Assembly (NCBI RefSeq): GCF_029784155.1
Contig: NC_073692.1
Location: forward strand, 426,417,324-426,481,323
Origin: Uranotaenia lowii
Lineage: Eukaryota > Arthropoda > Insecta > Diptera > Culicidae
Direction: 5' to 3'
Length of the DNA: 64,000 nucleotides
Shown: positions 56,377-64,000 of the stretch, piece by piece
Layout of the letters: the number at the start of each line of letters is the position of its first letter
Numbering within the stretch: the first letter of the stretch is position 1
The notes under the pieces: model-generated
What the model saw: the letters and a program-made list of their open reading frames with translations, nothing else
The model's database searches: none
What the model was told of the DNA's origin: nothing
Position numbers and translations under genes: made by a program

Positions 56377-58747
56377 CAGGACCGGATTAAGCTATCGGGG
56401 GGCCCGGGGCAAATTTTCTCGGGGGGCCCCTATGATTCGATTTTTTTTTTCAAATGTTATCCCAGAGAATACAAAACATTTTGAACGTGTAAAAGAACTG
56501 GATATAAGCTCAGTTTACAGCCTTCAAATTGCCATGTTTTCTGCACAGAAGATAGTTTCTGGTACCTTCAAAAAAAATTGTTAATTAATTAGGTGCAAAC
56601 ATTGCGGAAGAGTTAAGACATTTTTAAACAATGAAAGCTTTGATTTGAGCTGCAAAATGCTCAATTTAATCCTCTTTTTTTTAAATATCCTAATCACCAA
56701 CTAAAGTTCTATGATTTGGAAAAATTACCGAACAGATATTTCAAATGATTTTCATTTCATCATTGATCATCTGTTTTGTGATTCATCGAGAAATATTTAC
56801 CTCATGACAATTGGGAAGTATCATGAAGATTTGAAACAAAGAATACAAAATTTAAAAAAATAAAATAAACAAAATAATTAAATTAAAATTCCATAGAGAT
56901 ACAGATACAAGAGTTAGAGAATTCGAAACTTTTAATCAGGTTATATTTAGAAACAAAATTCAGTATCTCAAATCTAAATCGTGATTTCAAATCAAGTTTT
57001 GAGAAACAAAATATGAATTAAATAAAAAAAGAGATTTAAAGTTACATTCAGAGCCACAGCAGAAATTGCACCAAATGTGAATTTCAATTTAATATCTTTG
57101 GAACACAAAAAAACGTTTTCATGAAATGTTTACGAATATGATTCTCATCAGATAAAAAAATTGTTACCAAATTGTTATTCTAAATGTGATAAAAATTTCA
57201 TTCGATGCCCTCAAAGCCAAGGAGGTATAAGTGCAAAAATGATCGATTGAAAAAAACAACTCAGATTAGAGATTAAATGTTTAAAACACAGAATTAGCTA
57301 TCATTGAAAAAGTCAGATAAGGAATCCAAATGAGTTAAGTATCTTAAAAAAGATCCTGAGTTCTCAAAATTCAGAAAAACCATGAAACTGAACTTCAGTA
57401 ACTGAAGAAACAAATCTCAATAAATTGAACCTAGAAAAAAAATAAGATTGAATAAATTGAAATCTACATGTTAAGAGAATCACTCAATGATATTTGCAAC
57501 TAAACTATGAGATCATTTTTATAATAATTCGAGAATGATCATTTGGAAAATGATGTGCTGACTTCACAATATTGACTTCAGTAGATGATAAAATTTTGGT
57601 TATATCAGTTGAAAATGTTTCAATGCGAATTTCAAGTTTAAGACCGAAATGGGGATGGAAATTCAATAAAGAAACTCTGTACTGTTGATTGTTTCAGTTT
57701 AGACAACTACAGTTTTTTTATGATTTTATTTTCAAAAATTGGGAAGGAACAGGGTTGAGAATTTATAAACCAACGGAAATTTCAATAATAATGATCGAAA
57801 AGTGAAAAGCTATAATAACAATACCCGGTATTCACCCGGATACTGCGCGGGTAAGATTCTGAAATGCTTATCACAAATTTTCTCTGTTCTCTCTTAGCAC
57901 AGTTAGCCAGTTTTGGCGAAATCAGCTCCTAGTTTAGTGCAGTAAGCATTACTTGGAAAGTTAAAATAATAATAAACATTATCATTGTGCAAGATGTTTG
58001 TATGCAATGAAAATGAGGAAATGTTTTTCTTAATTTTTCCTGTTCTGTACAGAATATCCCGACTGACATGTTTCGATAAAAAAATAAAAATTTTAGTTGT
58101 TTTGCCTCATATTCCTCTTTATTTTTGTTTCTAATTCGGTTCACATTATTTTTGTCCAGATTTTGAGATGTAATTTTTAAAAATCTATACCGAGATTTCG
58201 AAATTCTTAGCTCGCAAAATGCAGAAAAACTTCTTCACTGCTAACTCCAAGGGATTGCAGTGAAGGGAGAATTCTTTGAATTTGGAATGGTAATGATCAA
58301 AATTCCACAACTGCTTAACAAATTGTAACAATTTGCAACAATTAGAACATTTTCACTCTCTCTGAGCACTGGTTTCTCTCATTTTAACTGAAACCTTCTA
58401 ATTCTCTCTAATAAATTGCAACAAATTATAACAAATTCAATCATTGGCTGCAAAATTTGTTTGATCATTAACGATGATTCTCCGTTTATCTCAGTCCCCT
58501 GGCTAACTCTAGGGGGCCCCCTTAACTTATTCAAGAGACAAACTATTCTAGATATAATTTCCCGGGGGCCCTTTTAGTTGTTATATTTCAAATTGTCATT
58601 CCGATTTTCGAGTTTTTTAATAGATTTGTAGAAATTTAAGTAGTATAATTAAAGGAATGTTAAAACTTTTTTTCCCTCGGGGGGCCCCTCTAAGCCGGGG
58701 GGCCCGGGGCAATTGCCCCTTTTGCCCCCCCCCTTAATCCGGCCTTG
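56377..58747. mobile_element. hAT non-autonomous element, 2371 bp, with G/C-rich ends
   Basis: Left end CAGGACCGGATTAAG, right end the inverse of CAAGGCCGGATTAAG, flanked by the exact 8-bp duplication GGTACAAG (56369-56376 and 58748-58755). Both sub-terminal regions carry GGGGGGCCCGGGGCAA blocks and further GGGGCCC runs (56410-56432, 58510-58572, 58676-58730). The 2.1 kb interior is AT-rich with no transposase frame, so it depends on a relative elsewhere. Confidence 0.95.
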
Positions 58748-58804
58748 GGTACAAGCATCACAATCTTACTGTACAGTTTTTATAATCTCACTATTAAATA
58801 TGAA

Positions 58805-59212
58805 TTGGGCCAGCAGATCGTGGCCTAGAGGATAGCATACTTGTCTTCTAAGCCAACGTTCATGAGATCGAATCCCGGTCGTGACATAACCTGGCACACA
58901 TAGTATGATGAAGGTTGGCGGTTATAGCATTAGTGAAATGCTAGCCGTGTATACCTTGGAATCGTACGCCTCAATAATGCAGCACATGCATGTGGATGGA
59001 TCTTTTCAAGGGAACTTAGATTGCACTTGGAGATCCTACCTTGATATATGTGTGCTCGTAGTGCTACCGGTAAACAACTGCAGCTTCAACCAATAGTGCA
59101 GGGGTGTCAAGTAGCATAGCAAAGTAAAAATAGTAACGCGGGGTAATACCACAATAGATCAACTTAATGGTCGCAGTGGACTCTCTCCCCAACAGGAAAA
59201 AAAAAAAAAAAA
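58805..59212 (+). mobile_element. tRNA-derived SINE with A16 tail
   Basis: A-box-like GTGGCCTAGAGGATAG (58820-58835) and B-box GAGATCGAATCCCGG (58864-58878) near the head, 330 bp of unrelated body, then a 16-base A tail (59197-59212). It is flanked by the exact 12-bp duplication ATTAAATATGAA (58793-58804 and 59213-59224, sharing one A with the tail). The head is Pol III promoter-like. The short ORF at 58905 is not a gene. Confidence 0.92.
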
Positions 59213-60204
59213 ATTAAATATGAACCAATAACGACGGCGGCCAGGTCCGTGTAGTCGAGAGCTAGTCAATTAAAGGATCTGCTGCCAATTTTTGTTTAAA
59301 CGTAAAATCTTCTATCATTAAAATTATCATGAGTATTGACATCATGTATACTATGGAATGCAAATTCAAATTTTTTAACAACATGATATAAAATTGAACG
59401 GTCTTCGTCTACCAGGTATAACAAAATCCACATAGCAAAATCACAGCAAGCTACGCAAGGACAGAACAAAAAAAAACCTTCTCCCGATCGATTAAAACAA
59501 TTGTTTTTTAATATGTCTATCTTTTCCCGTGAATTTTCACGGATTCATCGTATGAAACAATTTTCGATGCGCGTAAGGATTATCCTAATTATCGTGATAA
59601 AGTTAATAAGAAACGAGCTCACCATATTAAAAGCAGCGACTACCGCAGCAACATTACTGTTAAATTTCACTTGAATCGAACCTGATCGGAAGGTTTTACT
59701 GAAAAAACGTTCGATAGGCAACTGGAATTTCACGTATCGGAAGATTTGGAACAAAAACACAATCACTTTAATTGTATATGAATGTTAAAATTTTTAAAAC
59801 TCAGAATTTTTTTTAAAATTTTATAGAATTTCCACGATCTAAAAAACGCGTGTTGTCCGTTCAGCACTAGCCTACTCTTTTCTTCGAAAAAGTCGTCCTC
59901 CAAGAAAGATATTCATTAAGCGCAGAGGCTTCCATAACTTCGCAGTTGAAATAGGACTAGTCTGTTCAAATGACGGAGGCTATTTCGCAGAAATCTTCGT
60001 TAGATGGCCTCATTACAAGCGACACCATGGTAATAGAGAAATAAAAAAATGCATTTTGGAGTATCGAAATGGCGAAACTATGGTTTAGTTTAGATTTGGT
60101 ATAGTTAAGCGATTTTTTGGCTGGTACGATGTCAAAGCCGTTCTTTCTTGGTGGCGTAGCAATAGCTCGAGTGGACCATTCCAAAGATCTGGGCATGGTG
60201 TGTA

Positions 60205-60237
60205 TATATAAAAGGTTTGTCCCGATTCCCGATTCAG
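60205..60237 (+). promoter_or_regulatory. Candidate core promoter (TATA box and initiator)
   Basis: TATATAAAAGG at 60205-60215 lies 31 bases before the A of TTCAG (60236), the classic insect TATA-to-start distance. An ATG at 60275 opens a 36-codon frame (MEFVYQQTTEQLGKYSYSYL...) ending TAA at 60385, with no known homologue. Signals only; TATA-like words are common in AT-rich DNA. Confidence 0.3.
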
Positions 60238-60443
60238 CCCTTTTGGCCATTTTGGTTTTGCGGCTGCTGAACTCATGGAGTTTGTTTACCAACAAACTAC
60301 TGAACAGCTGGGCAAATATTCTTATTCTTATTTATTTAACAAACTCAATGAGCGCTCCGCGCACTCCTCGCCTTCTTACTGTTAAAGTCGGAGAACCTTG
60401 TGTTTCTAAACACCTTGGATCTGGGTTCAGTTAGAAACCATTG

Positions 60444-60635
60444 CATTGGTTTTCAAACTTTTTCGCTTACTACCCCCTGCCGCTGTATTTTATAGCTCAC
60501 AACCCTCTAAGGGTAATTTGGTACAAATTTGTTCCGAAATGCATCAAAAATTGGCAAATCTGAGCCTGGGGGCCTTGGGAGGGGGGGGGGGGGGGGGGGG
60601 GGGGTTGGGTTAAGACCACTTTGAAAACCGCTATG
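60444..60635. mobile_element. hAT-like MITE, about 190 bp, containing a G24 run
   Basis: Left end CATTGGTTTTCAAACTTTTT, right end the inverse of CATAGCGGTTTTCAAAGTGG, resembling the CAGNGGTTCTCAAACTTTT ends of hAT MITEs. The poly-G tract is 60581-60604. The target duplication is not clean (AACCATTG against CTAGACCA), so the borders are uncertain. Confidence 0.5.
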
Positions 60636-61250
60636 CTAGACCAACGGATGGGTTTCAAGATTGGCACCAATAATTGGTACGGGTCTTGAAATCTATTCGT
60701 TGGTCTAAAACTATACCCGATCATTGGAATAGTCCACCCGAGTGATTGCTGCGTCACCAATAAATAACGGCTATGGATCCATCCATGAGTAGCAGCACAT
60801 GTGGTAATTCTTTTGGTAATAACTAAGTTCCTAGTGTACGGACATGCAAAATGTTGACAGCGTTGTGTTGATTGTGAAAGCCTGTCAAAATTCAAAATTT
60901 TAACGTTTCCGATATAATTACCATGCAAGAGAAAAAAGAAGAAATAAATGAGTGCAAATTCCCACAAAACCTATAATTGTGAACTCGGAAACTGACAAAA
61001 CCATTGTTCATACAGCCAATGAAGAGGTTTCAAAATTTCAATGCCAATTGTAGCAAACTATATGCCGAAAATGCGCAGAAATGAGCATTGTGCCAAAGAT
61101 GATATGTTGACTTTCCAGTCACTGGCATAAAGAGTCGAGCTCTCGTACAGAATGATGCAGGACCACGCCATACAAACATTCAAGCGAAACAAAAAACATA
61201 TTTGAAGGATTTTTTATCCTATTGGATAATTCATCCCAGAAACAGTACAA

Positions 61251-61356
61251 TTAAAAAAAACTGCAGTCGGTGAGAATCGAACTCCCAACAATTTTCCAAC
61301 TTCATTTTGCCAACCCGACAACTGAACCAGTGTACCACCTGAGACAGATCCAGTAT
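61251..61356 (-). repeat. tRNA-like sequence with A/B boxes and T8 run
   Basis: The minus strand reads GGTGGTACACTGGTTCAGTT (A-box region) and GGGAGTTCGATTCTCACC (B box), followed after about 10 bases by eight T (61253-61260), a possible Pol III terminator. The acceptor stem was not paired by eye. Confidence 0.45.
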
Positions 61357-61526
61357 GCGGTTTAGTTCTCATAGCCTTTTTACACGGCTCATCACCAAAA
61401 AAAACTCACAGCGTCTGGCGTTTTGCCGGAAGTTTGAAAAGTATTGTCTTAAGCTGGGAAAGGGAATTGGAAACGAAAAACTGTTTTTTTTTACTTTCCT
61501 ACTGCCTGCTTACATACAGACGCACA

Positions 61527-61586
61527 GTCAGGCAGCCTAACCGAAGGTTGTATGTCGGAGGTTCGAAACAAGGAAATGTTTTTTTC
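61527..61586 (+). repeat. tRNA-like sequence with B box and T7 run
   Basis: Plus strand: CAGTCAGGCAGCCTAACCG (A-box region), GGAGGTTCGAAACAAGG (B-box-like), then seven T. Only 170 bases from the previous one and in opposite orientation. Confidence 0.35.
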
Positions 61587-64000
61587 CTCTGAATTTTTCC
61601 TAATGCCGCCTTACATACGACTGCACATCATTGAGCGAGTGGATCAATTCATTCATTTATTGGTTCAATCCTAGTTTATCTTGTGATGGGATAGGGAGGG
61701 ACATGAAAATGTTTTTATTTTGTTATCTTTCATACGAACTGAAAGATTAATGCCAGCGGGATAAAATCGAATCATCGCCGCTGGCTTCCACATCTCATGC
61801 TAAAGGCGTTGATAAATTGAGAACTCGTGATTGGAGTAAGGGCTGAATTTTGGGTGCATAAGTGTTGAAAATTTTTTAAAACATCGCCAAGAAGCGTTCG
61901 AGTGAAGCACATGATCGGCAACTTCGATTGTACGTCCTCAAGGAAGTCAAGGCTCACGCCAGAATTTTGGTTTATGAAAAGGTAAAAAACTTAATGTGGA
62001 TCTATGAAATGTCAAACTAGTTTGTGTCCAAAGGGCTCCAGTTCTGTATAGGGCTTTTGCTTCACACACATACAAGAGGTCTGTTGGGCACACATTAGGG
62101 GATTTTATATGCGAAAAAAGCAAAATTCCATCAAAATGATGGTTTTCCCTTTAATGAATGCTAAATTTATCTGAAAAACATTCAAAAAGTATATTTCGGA
62201 TCATTTGCTAACAAGTGGAAACGATTCTGTGAGTATTTTATTGGATATCAGTGCGGAACCAAGCAAAACAAAAATGAAAAACAATCCAACCATTATTGTA
62301 AAGCACATTAAAAGGTTTTCCCAGATCCTTTGCTCACGTTTTGGGGTCTCTCATATAAAATTTAGAACCAGGAAGATGAAATTAAGAGTTTTCGTCACGA
62401 AACTGATTAAGAAACTTGAGCAATATTTGTCCTGCTTCCACTAAAAACGCTCGTATCCTGTATAAAGTCTTCATTTTCGTCAAAGAACCTCACCCAAAAT
62501 TAGAAAAAAAAATCACAAACAAGTCAAAAAATGTTCTAGCTTTTGAAAAAATGTATCGTACATAAGAAACTTTTCAATAGTTTCCATAAATTCTTCGAAA
62601 AGTATCTTTCTTTCGGCGATTTGTATTCATTTCACACGGGGCTGTCACATTTGTTTGCCCAACGGCTCACTAATACTAATGCACTGTGCAAAAGCCCTAT
62701 TACCTAGTTTTCAGTCCATTGAATTTAACTTCAAAAAACAAATATTTGCTAGTTCCAGAGATTTTAAGCTGTACAACCAGTGCCGACACAACGTGATATA
62801 TGAGTTATGATGGACAACAAAATTTGTGAAAAAACCGATTTCTAACAAATTTGAGCGGTTAAAATCTTTTGCATTCCTGCTCGTGGCAAGGTCCCTAGTG
62901 GAATAAAGTATGTTGTCGCGGATAGTTTCACAAAAAATATTATCATTTTGCAAGACTCTGCCCCTGTGGAAAGAAAACCACAGTTTTGGTGACGAAAACT
63001 TTGGTTTTCGCTGGTTTTAAAAACCTGAAAAGATTTGTGCTTACATCGCAACCCAACCGATTTTACTTTTATTTGAAACTAATGATCATCCTGCTATGTT
63101 TTGGAAAGATGACTGACTAACAGTTGACATGTTTTTTATTGGCACAGAAATAATCGAGTCCTGTAAATTTCGAATCAGCTGAATCCACCAGTTTGCAGAT
63201 TATCGCTACAAACGATTTCAGGGCCAGTTTTGACTTATGGTGCCGGCTGGAAACTGTGCGACTGAGAACAAGGTGCTTTGAATAAGACGATCTGAAGTTA
63301 GTTAAAAGTAGACGAGGGTTGCATGCGGTGGAGGGGGAAAATTTTGACAACTAGCCGCTGGTTGGCCAAAAAAAAAATTGAAAGAAGCAGTTGAATTTCC
63401 GCATTGTTTTTGTAGTTGTATTGTGACGTTACTGTAACTATTCCAAGTTTTTTTTTTGTATCAGTTAGGATTCTACTCGTTCCAAATGTTTAAAGCTGTT
63501 GTGGCATGGTGTCAAAACATTTTTCACCATTGCTGAACATGCAATTAAACAGCTCCAAATCTCAAAGCTTCATAACGATTTAACAGCTCATTTTCAAGGC
63601 ACCTTTCAAGCAAAATCAACTGAAAATTTTTATGAATCGCACAATAAATCGCAAAACTGTTAAAACTGCTTAGAAATACCTAAAAAAATTTGTTTTAATA
63701 ACTCCACATTTTTTTTATTTTAAAATTATTCAAAGGAATTAATTTTCTGTTTTCAAGATCTGATTACATTCCTTGAATAAATTATCAGCTTGGAAGATAG
63801 AATACCGTTAAAAATTACCTCGCTCACCCCAAACGGTATCACACCGCTGCGGGCTGTCCCTAAACCCATCAACAACTATCTGTGAACAGAAATCTTTCGG
63901 CTTGTCTCGTTGCGCTCCAGCAAGCTTCAACCCACCTCAAAACCAAATGGACAATTTGTCCTTCCTATTTACCATGTGCCCAACCAAAATGTCCGGGATC

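Larger units (their letters stand above)
56246..59280 (-). mobile_element. AAGCT-tailed retroposon, copy C, split by a hAT element and a SINE
   Basis: The minus-strand tail AGAGCAAGCTCAAGCTC is at 56246-56262. Family sequence resumes at 56285-56376, 58756-58804 and 59213-59275 (CTACACGGACCTGGCCG on the minus strand). Removing the two insertions restores a continuous family sequence. The right border is approximate and no target duplication was found. Confidence 0.7.
59281..64000. other. Intergenic DNA, no well-supported gene
   Basis: Holds a TATA/initiator pair at 60205-60237, a hAT-like MITE with a G24 run (60444-60635) and two tRNA-like segments (61251-61356, 61527-61586). The rest (61600-64000) is AT-rich, with short ORFs of no recognised family. 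The last 170 bases are GC-richer and may begin another element. Confidence 0.4.

Noticed and set aside
58905..59096. 63-codon ORF
   Set aside because: Lies entirely inside the tRNA-derived SINE body.
59545..59766. 73-codon minus frame ending at a GTGAGC donor-like site
   Set aside because: It starts at GTG, is rich in hydrophobic AT-driven codons, matches no family, and has no partner exon.
60440..60640. Clean 8-bp target duplication for the hAT-like MITE
   Set aside because: AACCATTG and CTAGACCA do not match, so the MITE call is kept at moderate confidence without a duplication.

Overview
The window looks like a piece of a large, repeat-rich insect genome, most likely a mosquito (culicine Culicidae). 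The reasons are an AT-rich background, spliced coding exons, long introns, and transposons of hAT, mariner, RTE-like, CR1/Jockey-like and tRNA-SINE type. The species is inference; nothing in the window fixes it. I see no bacterial operons, no CRISPR array and no rRNA genes.

Only one host protein gene is well supported. The 5' end of a thioredoxin / nucleoside diphosphate kinase family gene (NME8/NME9, TXNDC3/6 type) lies on the minus strand. Its first three coding exons are at 6965-6875, 6764-6661 and 1416-1345, with a 5.2 kb second intron, and it runs off the left edge. About 0.6 kb upstream of its start codon begins a 5.7 kb array of a 9-bp unit (AAAAATGAC, about 600 copies, 7597-13272). 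All three minus frames and two plus frames of this array stay open, so it imitates giant proteins of up to 1935 codons. These are not genes.

The rest is a mobile-element landscape, often nested. 17922-20104 is a broken RTE-like element with its target-site duplication (TSD). 20919 to about 23900 is a decayed hAT transposon split by an AAGCT-tailed retroposon, which is itself split by a GC-rich poly-A retroposon. 24220-25172 is a TA-flanked element. 25174-26015 and 45432-46640 are two related CR1/Jockey-like reverse transcriptase copies. 31034-32943 is a longer AAGCT-tailed retroposon with 22-bp flanking direct repeats. 35386-38721 holds two hAT elements with exact 8-bp TSDs and one TA-flanked inverted-repeat element. 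39507-40032 is a long near-perfect palindrome. 42771-43245 is a mariner remnant. 56246-59280 is an AAGCT retroposon split by a 2.4 kb hAT element and a tRNA-derived SINE. Several tRNA-like sequences lie beside T-runs.

The remaining sequence is AT-rich intron or intergenic DNA with a few islands of higher GC and complexity (14940-15440, 29400-29990, 40290-42480, 54000-55480). These may be regulatory DNA or non-coding first exons of genes outside the window. There is no multi-gene pathway here. The interest lies in the satellite next to a ciliary-type gene, the palindrome, the exon-carrying inverted-repeat element and the nesting order of the transposons.
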